NCBI GenBank assembly: GCA_963978895.1
Contig: OZ022246.1
Coordinates: forward strand, 2,905,612-2,969,611
DNA length: 64,000 bases
Direction of reading: 5' to 3'
Source of the DNA: Erpobdella octoculata
Lineage: Eukaryota; Annelida; Clitellata; Hirudinida; Erpobdellidae
A program made the position numbers and the translations under genes. How positions within the stretch are numbered: position 1 is the first letter of the stretch; each line of letters starts with the position of its first letter. Shown piece by piece: positions 36,736 through 47,379 of the stretch. The notes under the pieces were generated by a model that was given only the letters and a program-made list of their open reading frames with translations, had not been told where the DNA came from and made no database searches.

Positions 36736-39700
36736 TGTTTGTGGGTTAGTTTGTCTATTATAAAAACGGGAAAGCGACCCGGAACGGACAGCGAGCGGGA
36801 ACGGAAAAGCAAGCGTGAGCGGGAATGGGAGAGCAAACGAGAGCGGGAACGGGACAGCGACCCGGAACGGGAAAACGACCGGGAGCGGGAAAGCGACCGA
36901 GAGCGGGAAAGTGACCGGGAGCGGGAAAGTGACCGGGAGCGGGAAAGCGACCGAGAGCGGGAAAGCGACCGGGAGCGGGAAAGCGACCGGGAGCGGGAAA
37001 GCGACCGGGAGCGGGAAAGCGACCGGCAGCGGGAAAGCGACCGGCAGCGGGAAAGCGACCGGCAGCGGGAAAGCGACCGGCAGCGGGAAAACGACCGAAA
37101 ACGGGAAAGCGAACAGGAGTGGGAAAGCAGGTGGGAAAGGAAACGGGAGAGAAAGAGACAAACATTAGAAAAACCTCTAAAAAACCCGGGCAACGCCGGG
37201 TATCTCCGCTAGTATAATATAAATATGAAAGAAAATGTTTGGTAATAAAATAATTAATTTTAATAACATATTAACTACTTACATCAAAGTATCATGGTGC
37301 CGTCTGGCTTCATTTTCTTTTATTTCTTGAAACATTTTTGCTTGCCTTTCTTCGGCTAATATTTTTTCCTGTATAAATATTTATACTTTTTCATTCACGA
37401 CTCTTGTGAGAAAGAAAAAATATTTTTTATTCAAGTAAAAAATTTCTGAGGCGTTTGAATTATCATTAAATCGTGAATTATTAAAATATAAAACGTTTGT
37501 TAAGAAAAAAATTGCGTTTTGCTGAAAAACGAGACAAGAATTAAATGTTTTCCAACTCTGCAATATAATGTTGACACAAACAGTAATTTGGAGTGTCGAA
37601 AAATTGTTATCCATATTTATATAGAAAGAAAAACTCAATTTCGGAGGATAGGAATGATCTATAGACAAGAAAAAAATAAATCCTGCAACGGATAACCCTT
37701 TTGGTCATTCCTCCCCACCCCGTTGCACTTTTTTACACTAATGGTTAACCTACATCCTTTTATATCGTGTCACGTCCCTTTTTTCCCTGTCACACGTTCA
37801 AAAGATAGTTTAGTTTCGATTTGTTTTGTTTTGTTTTGCTTTTACTTTCTTAAAAACTTAAAAACTAAACGTAACACGAAATTGCTTTTCGTCAACTCGG
37901 CAAACTTAATTGTGAACCACAAGAATTATAATTCATATTTAAACATACAAAGCTTTCCATGGGGAATAAGCAAAATTTTCTTCATTTAGCCATCACGTGA
38001 AAAACTTATTTTTACTTATAATAAATGAATAAATATAGCAAGTTGAAAAACGTTTCTACCAAATCTGGCCTTCTTCTGTCCATTTGATCAACGACAAGCT
38101 GTCGCTTCCTCTCTTGGTGAAAACAAACAGTAATTTTGTTTTAAATTAATTAAAAAAAGGCTTTATTCTATAATCAATAAAAGTGTTAAAAAATGAAAAT
38201 AATTACTATTATGGTATCTGTCTACGTTGTCGGCTCCGTAGCTTGAGCTCATGTAACCAGCGTCATCTATTTTGATGTCCCTGTCATCCCAGTAATCAAT
38301 TTCAGTGTCACTTTCAAACCTGCGTTATACCAACTTTTTTTTTAACAAAGATTATTTTTTCCAGGTAAATTAATTAATTATCATGGGCGTAGAGTTTTCA
38401 TCTTCTAGGAGGAAAAATGGAACGGAGGGTGCATGGGAACTTTTCCACACAAAAAATAGTCGCAAATCAGGGTGGCCTGGCCTGGGTAGAGTAAAATTTT
38501 CATAAAATTTTTCACAAATGTAAAAAAACAAACCGGAGTTTCAACAATATTTTCAGATTTTCAGCATTTTACATTAAGAGTGTCATGTCACCTCACTGCA
38601 TTTTCTACAAAATTGCTTTTAAAAGACACGTTTCAAAAACATAATCATTAAAAAACGTCTTAAAATAACTTTTTACAGAGATCAGATGATTTATCCGGGT
38701 GAAAAACATGGCCCGGAGGAGGATGGGAGCCCCATCGCCCCCATCGCCCAAAATCTACGCCTATGCAAATTCTTCGTGTTTATGTATGTGTCTGTACACA
38801 TGTGTTTGTATGTGTCTGTACGCATGTATTTGTATGTGTCTGTACGCATGTGTTTGTATGTGTCTGTACGCATGTGTTTGTATGTGTCTGTACTTACACA
38901 TGATGTGGGATTTTGTATGTATGTGTAGGTACCCATGTGTCTCTGCATGGATATGTTTGTATGTATGTTTTGTACTTTTAGGTGTATGTTTAAATTACCA
39001 TCGGAGACGAGAACCTCTGTCATCCTGAAAGAAATTAAAATATAAGAAATTATCAACCAAAACTACTAAAAAATAAAAAGTTATTTCTAACACATATTAT
39101 CTTATTGCCTAACACATGAGAATAATTGCAGACAAAGAGCGTGGTTTATCGAAGCGATTTGCCAAACCAATTTTTAAATTAGGTAAATAAAATAAAATAA
39201 AATAAAAAATATAATTTTATTAAATCAACCTTGGCTTGCAGGTTGAAAACAACCGATGAATGCCTGCCAGGTTCGTAATCTTCGATCTTCCAAGGCTGAT
39301 TTCTGTATTTCTGCGCTTCGTGCTTAACGCGAGTTGAACCGTTTTTCCTAGTTTATTTAAAAAAATTAAATGCTTATTTTTAAACACTTTGAATATATAA
39401 TTATGAAAATTATTTAATTTTTTTTATGACAAATTGTATGTGGTTTGACTGATGACAAATTGTAAGCACTACTGAACGCCACGGAAATAGCGCTATATAA
39501 ATACAATTGATTGATAAATTGATTGAACATATGTCATACGGTCAGTATACCAGCGGTGGTAGGCTGGTAAGTGTTAATTGTATCGTCCTTGTTTTTAATC
39601 ACCAAGATGACAAATAAATTGTTTTGCTTGCAGAACTCAAATTAACATTTAATTCCACTTTTCAACGATCGCTGACCGAGAAACTAGTTCTTCCGTTCCC

Positions 39701-40885
39701 TTGCCCTTCCCTCATTAAGATTTGTTACTGAGTAGATAATTTCTTGGAATGCATTTATATAAGAAGCCAGGTGACAAGTGCGAAAAAATATACTGTTAGT
39801 GAAGTTTAACGGATGACAATTCTACAGATGTGCAAACTTTATCCCACGTTAGTAATAAAATAGAAAATAAAAATAAAACATTTAGCTCTAAATTAACGCT
39901 ATTAACATTTTCCAAAACATAAACTAACTTCATTTTTCCGAACCGTTCAAGTGTTTAAATCATTTCCCTTATTTCTTTTCTTTTAACTCTCCCCTCTAAT
40001 ACATTTTTCGACCCATCTACCTACCCACATGTGTGCGTGTGCGGTATTTGATTTTTTTTAAATAAATACATAAATAATAACACAATTCGTTACTAACCAT
40101 AAACTCGAAATATCTGTGGAAGATTCGTTCTGATCTGAAATTACAATTTAATCTGAATACAAACTTTGCAACAAAAGTATCAAACCAGCAGTTTCATTGT
40201 GGCAAATTGACAATTGATAGCATTCAAACAAAGAAGTTTACAATTAAATGTCATTGACTTGAGGTCAGGTACCCTGTTGATTTTTATGAACTTCAGCATA
40301 TCAGCTGTCGATAGTCAAGTAGACAAGACAGAATACTTGTCAGCAGCGAAAGTCCCGTCGGTAGCCCAGGTTTGATTCTTATTTTGGGTAAAGTGTATAG
40401 GTACTTAAAGTTGAATTTTTATTAACTGGAGCTCATACCTTGCTGGTGAAGAGAGAGGCAGGTCTGTTTGTACCAGTCTTTGTGACCCATTTGATCAGTC
40501 ACCTGCCGATTAAAAAAAAACAAGTAACGGTTGGTTTTTTTAATTCAAAAATATTTATATTTTAGTTTTTAGCAATCACCATTTCGGCTCTTTGGTTACT
40601 CTTACGTTTTTTATAGTCACGCCGTTGTTACTTCCGCGATCGACGTTGTTTTTTTCAGGCTTGGATTTAATAATACGAGTTTCTTCTTTACAGCCATTCG
40701 TCTCCTTACGAACGCATGACGAGATTTCAATGTACGGATAGCAGTTGTATTGATATTTGCCGTTCGGCAGGCTGTCTTTCGAGCTGCTACACTTCAAGCT
40801 TTTGAACCACGAGGTGCTGGGAGCGACGCTGAACGAATTTGACGAGTTGATGAGATTGCAACCTGACGAAGATAAACTAACTAAC

Positions 40886-40958
<73 letters not shown>

Positions 40959-43573
40959 GACGACGATTTTTTCCGTGTGCAGCAGAAGCTACTTAAAAAG
41001 CGCTTAAATAATTTATAATAGCTAATTGGATAATTCAACAAAGTCATATTTTAGTAGAACTGAGTTAAATGAATGACATTTGTTGAAAAATTAATAAATT
41101 GAAAAAAAAAGAATTTTATTACGAGGTATTATGGGGAGTGTCCTACCCCGGGAAAGGGGATAATTTATACCCAGAAAAAATGACCAATCATAAGGGTTGG
41201 ATCGTCTTTTTTAGTGGCAGTTGGATGAAAAAGAGTGCAATTACCTGAATTTATTTTAAATTTATTTTCAGCTTCTAAGGCGTTTGAATGCGATTCGTTA
41301 AACGAATGCGTCTGCCAATCCTGAATAAAAACCAAGAGAATAATAATGTAAAATAATTATCATCATCATCATCATCATCGCGTCGTCGTCATCGTCATCG
41401 TCATCGTCATCATCATCATCATCATCATCGTTTTAATAATTAATTACGATAAATAATAATAAATTAAGAACCTCTGATAAATTGGAATCGGTGTCGTCGT
41501 TCTGCTGCAGGATTGATGACAATGTGTCAAAATTTCTGTCGTCATCCGTCGAACAACTCTTCGTTTCATTCTTAGAAATTCTTTCTATAAAGTTTCAGTA
41601 ATAACTTTGCATTTTTTATGATAATAAAATACTATTTTCATGAATAGATTTTCATTTTGAATTATTATTTGGTTTATTTTATTAGTAAGATCACCAAACG
41701 CTTTTCAGTCGGAAAAGCTTTGCGTTAAATATCATTTGTATTAGATTATATAACATTGTATTTTATTTATATTTAATTCAATTGTATTTTTTTACTTTTG
41801 CTTTAAATATCATTTCAATTGTATTAGATTGCATAATAATTATGTATTGTATTGTGTTGTATTGTTTGTATATTGTATTCACATTTAATTCAATTTCATT
41901 CTTTGAATAATTTACCAATAACTTGATTCAATTAAAAGTCGTAAGGTAGTAAGGATTTATTACTACTAAACATGATGCTACAAAACAAATCCTAAATTTA
42001 TCTCGCTTTGCAGACACAGTTGAGTGTTTTAAATTGTTTTACAAAAAAAACTTCTACAAATCAAAACATTATTTTTCACGGTACTTTTTTAAATCTTAAA
42101 ATTGCAAGAAATCAACTTATTAAAGGTGTGCTAGGAGAAAACAATCTCAGATTTGAGTTTTAAGGAACAGATTTGAGTTCGAAGTCCTTATAATTTAATG
42201 CTTCAATAATACCTATAGTTTATTTATTTATTTATTTTATTTATTTATTTATTCTCAAACAGAAGGGCCTATCGGCCTCTAATACCGTTCGGACAGTACA
42301 AACGAAACAAAAAAAAACCAATAAACGAAATATGTACACATACTCAGTTGCAAATCGTAAATTGTTAAGATGTTAGAAACATACAATAGCAAAGTATACT
42401 CGCGTATAACATATTGAATAAGATATTAAGTCTTGTAAATATTTAAATTATGCATTTATGGAACGGTTAAACCTGACAAATTGTTGTTCTTAACGCTTAT
42501 AGATAATGCCGTGAAGTTGAAACTTCCACCGCAATCTTATGTGTTTATAGTCTTGAGACATGAATTTACTGGCTAGGTGGTGCTTTCCACGAAGGCTGGA
42601 ACAAAAGAGAAGTGGAGCCATTCAGCCATATTATGCAGACAATTTTATAATCTGAAGTTTTGAAGTATATATTTTAGGTTAAATAGAAAAGACGAGTTTT
42701 CAAAGAAGAATGAGATGCGAAAAAAGTGAAAAGTTTTGTATCATCAACAGTTTCGGCGTCACTAATACATATAGGATACGATGATAATTATTTTTTTTAA
42801 TAAATCGAACACATGCAGAACAGATAATAATGTGAAACATTTTCTGAAAGAGATTAAAAAAATAATGACTGGAAAGTGTGAAAAAGAAGATATTTAAAAG
42901 TGAAGAAATAACAATTTATTATGTTATATGTCATGTATATAAATAAATCGACCAATGGCAACAATGATGCTCCTGACTCAGCATAATATCTATTTATAGT
43001 AAACAACTCATGCTGTCAGATTAGCCACATCGTTGCATAGCAAAACTTTCAATTTTTTTAATTTGTAATAATTAATTTACTCGAAAAGCAACTATTGACA
43101 AAGATATAAAGATAATGATTTTTTTTCATCGTAGGTCTGCCTAAACAATGGATAATTTTAATATAAATTCTTATCTCGAATAAAACTAAAATCAAAATTA
43201 AAATGCCCACCTGCATCTTTTTTAAATTCACGCACATCACTTTTTCTCGAATTTGGCGCGAAACTTTGCGGCGACCAAAGGAGTCTACTGCAAGTGGCCG
43301 AAGGCGACAAAGCGGAATCGTTTCCCGCTCTCGAAGATTCTCTTTTATCTGCCACCGACGAAATGATTTCACGTTCGCTGTTTGCAACTGCAGAAGAACT
43401 TTGGTTTTTGATTGTTCGCGAAGTTTGCAGAGAAGCGTTCGAAGGTTCAAAGTCTGCTGCTGAACTGGTCTTCAGATGAGCCGAGGTCTGCTTTTGGGGT
43501 CTGCTTGGTTGGTTCGAAATCAGAGGCGTGAAAACAACCGGCTGGTATGATTTAATGGACTTGTTGCGGTTTT
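30928..43573 (-). CDS. SORBS: SORBS/CAP/vinexin-family adaptor (SoHo plus three SH3), 5' incomplete
   Basis: Seventeen exons join in phase to 864 residues with a stop at 30928-30930: complement of 30928-31099, 31171-31780, 31878-32010, 32194-32304, 33072-33186, 33271-33420, 37283-37368, 38060-38112, 38207-38319, 38999-39024, 39230-39347, 40098-40134, 40439-40502, 40606-40862, 41245-41320, 41472-41584, 43211-43573. SORBS proteins link vinculin, actin and signalling proteins at focal adhesions and muscle attachment sites. Evidence: sorbin-homology pieces DWYKQTCLSLHQQ and PWKIEDYEPGRHSSV; SH3-1 (KARVLFTFKP to GQIGVFPLNYVDV); SH3-2 (ALAVYDFFGRSPLELSLKKG to GRQGIFPSSYVDIL); a Gln-rich linker of about 12 QPQNFG hexapeptides; and C-terminal SH3-3 (RAMYGYKPQNEDELKLKEGD to GTFPGNYVEIVP). 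Each SH3 keeps the ALYDY-like, W and FPxNYV positions. Two tiny exons (26 and 37 bases) are supported by phase. The N terminus lies upstream of 43573 and was not found. Confidence 0.9.
31215..31440 (-). repeat. Coding 18-bp repeat (QPQNFG hexapeptides) in SORBS
   Basis: Inside the long linker exon, an 18-base unit reading QPQNFG repeats about 12 times with small substitutions (S, C, H, Q). Its length, a multiple of three, keeps the frame, and the other two frames also stay open. Confidence 0.9.
32346..32578. mobile_element. hAT-like MITE (233 bp)
   Basis: Terminal inverted repeats CAGAGGCGTAGC (left) and, reversed, CAGAGGCATAAC (right) agree at 10 of 12 bases. The flanking 8-mers AGTAGAGT (32338-32345) and TGTAGAGT (32579-32586) agree at 7 of 8, fitting the 8-bp target duplication of hAT transposons. 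It has no coding capacity. It lies in the SORBS intron between exons 32194-32304 and 33072-33186. Confidence 0.7.
33481..33597 (+). mobile_element. Helitron-like 3' end with (GA)n, family A
   Basis: About 44 GA units run into AAAACCCGGGCAACGCTAG followed by T. Compared with 37185-37212, the right hairpin arm CCGGGT and the spacer have been lost, leaving CTAG directly after the loop. The (GA)n takes the place of the usual CGGGAA/AGCGAC repeat. Confidence 0.55.
33603..33780 (+). mobile_element. Helitron-like 5' end, family B
   Basis: Starts with TCTATATATATAAAAATG preceded by A, then TGCATTGCTACACCATTCAT, CCGATCGTAATGAAATTTTC and ACACAACCTTGAGAGTCAA. TCTATA-type starts next to A are the classical Helitron 5' end. 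The 3' limit is lost near GAGCGGAGCGGGTGAGCGAG and the (TA)n that follows. It sits only 5 bases after the CTAG of the previous copy. Confidence 0.6.
33797..33866. repeat. (TA)n microsatellite
   Basis: About 35 TA units after ACACACACA. A second (TA)n at 34009-34049 marks the 5' edge of the LINE. Confidence 0.95.
34050..36399 (+). CDS. LINE ORF2: endonuclease C-terminus plus reverse transcriptase
   Basis: An uninterrupted reading frame (open from 33988; element-derived from about 34050) ends at 36399, roughly 780 residues. Near the start, SATA-like IDNIFTN and SDHFPIF are the last endonuclease motifs; the catalytic N-terminal part is absent. Reverse-transcriptase motifs follow: NYRPISVLCYFSKFFERV, NQFGFRKNHST, FLDLAKAFDTVDH, GVPQGSVLGPLLFLIYINDL, the catalytic FADDTNLF (D-D at about 35575-35580) and KFLGVLLDEHL. 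This set and spacing match the L2/CR1/Jockey side of the non-LTR tree. No stops or frameshifts are visible in RT, so the copy is recent, though it cannot be autonomous without the endonuclease. There is no start codon of its own; it is a fragment, not an expressed host gene. Confidence 0.93.
34050..36690 (+). mobile_element. 5'-truncated L2/CR1-type non-LTR retrotransposon
   Basis: The element body starts immediately after a (TA)n run with the last part of an apurinic-type endonuclease domain, and continues through reverse transcriptase. It ends after a short 3'UTR in an AATAAATGAAATAAATAAAT tail at about 36690, which merges into (TA)n. It lies antisense to SORBS, in the 3.9-kb intron between exons 33271-33420 and 37283-37368. 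A missing 5' end with an intact 3' tail is the usual result of target-primed reverse transcription. Confidence 0.85.
36733..37212 (+). mobile_element. Non-autonomous Helitron-like element, family A (best 3' end)
   Basis: The 3' end reads ACCCGGGCAACGCCGGGT, a perfect 6-bp stem with a 6-base loop, then ATCTCCG and CTAG (37209-37212) followed by T. That is the Helitron 3' signature of a hairpin about 7-12 bases before CTRR, inserted next to T. The 5' side begins in (TA)n with TATGAATGTTTGTGGGTTAG, close to the family B start, though its exact first base is masked by the (TA)n. The core, 36770-37110, is an 18-bp minisatellite. It lies in the same SORBS intron as the LINE, directly after it. Confidence 0.7.
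36836..37110. repeat. 18-bp GC-rich minisatellite (CGGGAGCGGGAAAGCGAC)
   Basis: About 15 copies of CGGGAGCGGGAAAGCGAC with GAG/CAG and C/T variants, inside the Helitron-like element. All six frames stay open (Arg-Glu-Ser-Asp, Ser-Gly-Lys-Ala, Arg-Phe-Pro-Ala and so on). These are repeat products, not proteins. Confidence 0.9.
38392..38765. mobile_element. MITE-like repeat with CATAGGCGTAGA ends
   Basis: The left end CATGGGCGTAGAGTTTTC and the reverse complement of the right end, CATAGGCGTAGATTTTGG, agree at most positions. The interior is non-coding, with G/C runs near the right end. No clear target duplication is seen. It lies in the SORBS intron between exons 38207-38319 and 38999-39024. 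Confidence 0.5.
38775..38960. repeat. About 24-bp minisatellite (GTATGTGTCTGTACGCATGT)
   Basis: Five to six units containing GTATGTGTCTGTACGCATGT. The small Cys/Met/Tyr-rich ORFs here are its products. Confidence 0.85.
39430..39535 (+). mobile_element. Retroposon 3' tail (CGCTATATAAAT type)
   Basis: ACTGAACGCCACGGAAATAG and CGCTATATAAATACAATTG run into an ATTGATTGATAAATTGATTG tail. A GCGCTATATAAAT motif before a short repeat is a common 3' end of L2-type LINEs and their SINEs. SORBS intron. Confidence 0.5.
40887..40958. repeat. (AAT)n microsatellite
   Basis: About 24 units, beginning 25 bases beyond the 3' splice site of SORBS exon 40606-40862. Confidence 0.95.
41357..41432. repeat. (ATC)n/(GTC)n tract
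   Basis: Trinucleotide run with ATC and GTC units in a SORBS intron. Confidence 0.85.
42215..42320 (-). mobile_element. Retroposon 3' end fragment
   Basis: On the minus strand, GTCCGAACGGTATTAGAGGC, CGATAGGCCCTTCTGTTTGA and then GAATAAATAAATAAATAAA: a unique sequence ending in an AAAT tail, as in LINE 3' ends. It lies in the long SORBS intron 41585-43210, which otherwise shows nothing recognisable. Confidence 0.45.
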
Positions 43574-43797
43574 CTGAAATTTTCAGATAAAACAATTTTG
43601 AATTTTTTATTTTTTTTTATATAAAATGATGTTTTTTGTTGTTGTTACTCATTCGTCGAATTAAAACATTCAAACTGCGCCGTTGGAGTTGCCCGACAGG
43701 TATTTGGAGATGGAAAACAGATGCGAGCGAACGAACGAACGAATAAACGAACGAACGAATTAATGAATGGATGAAACAATGAATGAAAGTGTGATAA

Positions 43798-44024
<227 letters not shown>

Positions 44025-45598
44025 TGCTTCCACGAGATGAGTAACACTTAAGGTGTAGCTCATCAGCTGTTGTTTTGGCGAAATATCTCGAAACGATATT
44101 ATGGTATCAATTATAAGAATAACAAAATTTTGTGGGTTTAAATAAATTACTACAGATGATTGATTAAGTTACTCGAAGGGTGTGATTTTCGTTTTCGTGA
44201 AATCCTCAAATCGATTTTCAAGGTGATTAAATAATTTATTAAATTAAAAAAAAAATGTATTATTAGAAAACGTTTAAGTTATTTCAAAAACTTTAACATA
44301 TAGTTTCGGTTGAGACATCATTTGAAGCGTCCAAAAAGAAAACAAATGATAGGCAAGGGAAGACCAAAAATGGCTTTTCCCACAAATGCCATGCCATTGT
44401 TCACATTCACAATCAACTACGTGAGGATCAAAAACATGATCCGACCATGATCTCTAAGATCATATGCCCCCCTTTAACACATTTATCCGCAAACGAATCA
44501 GATAAATCAATTCACCTCCGTATGGAGACCAGATGCCTGAATGGAAAACATCGTCAGAAACCATGGCGGACTCACTCAATCAATCATTTCATCTGCAAGG
44601 AAAACAGGTTAAAGTTCAGAATGGCTGAGTTTTCATGTTTTAATTAAAAGCAGACGTTAATAAGTTTATTTATTTATTTATTTATTTCTAAATAAATAAG
44701 TTAATAGTTATATCGGATCGATGGCTGTCCAGAAAGAAATTTAGACAGGATATCGCGATAATAAAGAAGGCGAAGTCCGAATAGCAGCGTTTGCAAGCAA
44801 GACTCCGGATAGCAAGGTTAGCAAGTAACGCCCAAAAACTGAGTCTTATTTAGATTGGGTGGTGGGCTGGTGGGCTGGGAATAAACCTTTTATCGATTGC
44901 ATCAAGACGCATAATTAATAGACCGATTAATATCATGGCAGGGTTTGTTGTACGCTAAGAAGGAATTGGTTTGAAGAAAATATTGAAACTTTGATATTAT
45001 GATAAGCGAAATCATAATATTTGGATTGGATGAATCACAACATAATTATAGTAATTGAAACTATAATATTGTGATTAACAGATTAAATGAGCACGGAACT
45101 GAACTCTTGAAGATTGAAAATATAAAATTTCTTTTCTGTAACGTTGAAATAATTTGCAATTAAGAACGACAGCAGACAAACACGAATAAAAAAATAACAA
45201 AAAACAAATATTTACTTTCAATGAAATGGGTTTCAATTTAATTCTATATATAAATGAAGTTAACATTACCACTAATAACAATTAAAATTATTTGTGGTAA
45301 TTTGAAAATTTTCTGGAAAAAGTTATTTTTTAATTAAAAATAATAATTATTTCAGTTTCAAAACAAATCAAACACAATTATATAGATCTTTACATAAATA
45401 AATTCAAAAAATCTCCATTTAAAAGAAAAATTTGCAATAAATGAAAAGCCGATGATATAAATGATTTGTGCAAAAACTTCCCTTTTTAACGCTTACTTGT
45501 TATTTTATTAATATTTTTAACGTCGTCCGACTAAAAAAAATAATATATCACCACATATAAATATAGTGTCGTTTTCTGGGCAGTCTATTCACGCCGTG

Positions 45599-45643
45599 AA
45601 CATTTCCATTCACTGTTCTATTCACGCCGTGAATGGAAATGTT
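45599..45643. repeat. Perfect 15-bp inverted repeat
   Basis: AACATTTCCATTCAC (45599-45613) and its exact reverse complement GTGAATGGAAATGTT (45629-45643) enclose a 15-base loop. The palindromic block TTCACGCCGTGAA occurs both just before (45588-45600) and across the loop (45621-45633). Confidence 0.8.
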
Positions 45644-45691
45644 AATGTTGTCTATTTCTTTGCAATTTGCTTCTGTATTTTTTATATAAAA

Positions 45692-46174
45692 CTAGCGGGG
45701 TTACCCAGCGTTGTCCGGAGTTTTTAGAGGTTTTTCTATTGTTGTTTCTCTCTCTCTCTCGCTTTTTCTCTCTCACATTTTCTCTCTTTTTCCATTTTCC
45801 TTTTTTTTCTTCCTCTCCCTTTCCCACTTGCTCTCCCACTTGCTATCCCGCTTGCTCTCCCGTTTCCTCTTTCTTTCCCGCTCGCTCACCCGTTTCCTGT
45901 CTTCCTTCCTCTCCCCCTAACTTCTTTTTATCCGTAAAACGTAAAAAGCTGCTTGAAACCTTGTAAACTAAATTTGAATTTTCTTAAGCATTAACCTTTG
46001 ACGTCCTTACATAGCACTCTTGGCCTGGGAGGTTTATAAACTATAAAAAAAAAATTGAAAACTACCCTATCTTTATCTAGATCTACCTCCATGCCAAATT
46101 TCGTTGAAATTGGTCCAGCGGTTTGGATTTGTATAAAGTGCAAACAGACAGACAAGCAGTCATTTTTATATAGG
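45692..46174 (-). mobile_element. Non-autonomous Helitron-like element, family A
   Basis: On the minus strand it starts near 46174 with CTATATAAAAATGACTGC and passes through CAATTTCAACGAAATTTGGC. It ends CGGACAACGCTGGGTAACCC then CGCTAG (CTAG at 45692-45695) followed by T. The hairpin is imperfect. A pyrimidine-rich (plus strand) CTCTCTCGC/CTCTCCCACTTG repeat lies at 45745-45915. The segment 45940-46035 matches 12240-12340 (AAACTAAATTTGAATTTT, ACCTTTGACGTC, TTGGCCT). Confidence 0.68.
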
Positions 46175-46889
46175 TAGGTACAAATAATCTTTTTCTCACT
46201 TTCAAATTATCAAATTTATCTTAATGGTATACATAAATTATAATTTTTAGTAGGATATGGTTAGATGTTTGCGGCAACCAAAATTTAGTATTTTTATAGC
46301 GCTTCATTAACTTAAATATTATTAAAAGTGCTTCGTTCAATTAAAAAAAATATATAACGCTTAATTAATGAAGATTTTTTGCAGTACCTAATTAATTGAA
46401 ATATTATTAATTTTCGATCAAAATGATGAGTGGCTTAAATGTAATAACAGAAGGAAGAGTGAGCGAGTAACGAGTAGGTATAATGCTAACTAATATTTAT
46501 GTCATGTGCTGATTTTTAATAATGGCAATTTAATCTGTTAAATAAAGTATCGCAATACGTTAATGTAAATAACCTGTTTTGTATTTGTTACATCAATTAC
46601 ATTTTTTCCAGTTTTCCAGGTCAATTCTTGACGGGAAACGATCCATTTGTAAACTTACAAAAAAAATACAAATTAATTTCATATTAGGTACTTTTGGATA
46701 TATTTTGCGTTTTCTAGCTTGGCTGTTCTGCTGCTGATACACCGCGCGTTGAACACACGAGTGTAATAAATTACAGTAAATTATAGTAGCAGTTTCTAAA
46801 AAAAAAAAGAGTTTTGTTTTCACCAACAAACCGCAGTTTGTTTGTTCAACTTCGAAGATTGAATTTGCTCGTCTGCTTTCTATCCTGCC

Positions 46890-47085
46890 TAATTACCTAC
46901 CTAGCTACGTTTCAACCCCCTATATACCTACCTAACAACGTTTCAACCCCCTATATACCTACCTAGCTACGTTTCAACCCCCTATATACCTGCCTAGCTA
47001 CATTTCAACCCCCTATATACCTACCTAACTACGTTTCAACCCCCTATATAGCTACTGTTATACGTTTCAACCCCCGTTCATCAAT
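46890..47085. repeat. About 31-34 bp tandem repeat
   Basis: Six copies of TACGTTTCAACCCCCTATAT followed by ACCTACCTAGC. Confidence 0.85.
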
Positions 47086-47268
47086 TCGCATATTTACTTT
47101 CGCTTACACCAGGGACATTTCAACAAAACCTTTCACGTTTTCTATTAAGTACCTGTAGTGACTCAACGCTTATAAATCTATTAAATTATGAATATTCTTT
47201 CTTTCTGAATCACCGAATATAATCTTTGCCAATAATTCTCTTTAATTCATAGGCCTACCTAAAAGAGC

Positions 47269-47379
47269 TCTGCACGGACCGGGCCTTGATTTTAGGGTTT
47301 TCAAACTGGCGGAGTCGAGCTTGAAGTTAAGACGGGCCGGGCCGGGCCGGGCCGAGCTGCAAAAAATCGGCCCGTGCAG
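47269..47379. mobile_element. Small GC-rich element with inverted ends
   Basis: CTGCACGGACCGGGCC at the left and GGCCCGTGCAG at the right are inverted copies. GGGCCGGGCCGGGCCG lies between them. It stands out in an AT-rich neighbourhood. No target duplication could be assigned. Confidence 0.45.

Noticed and set aside
36577..37212. Six overlapping ORFs rich in Arg/Glu/Ser, Ser/Arg, or Phe/Pro/Leu
   Set aside because: They are all readings of the 18-bp GC-rich repeat inside a Helitron-like element.
40260..40400. Weak tRNA-like stretch with GGTTTGATTC
   Set aside because: The B-box resemblance is alone; no convincing A box or cloverleaf stems.
46593..46680. Possible first SORBS exon starting MDRFPSRIDLENWKK on the minus strand
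   Set aside because: Joining its likely donor directly to the exon at 43573 would create a stop codon, and no bridging exon was found.
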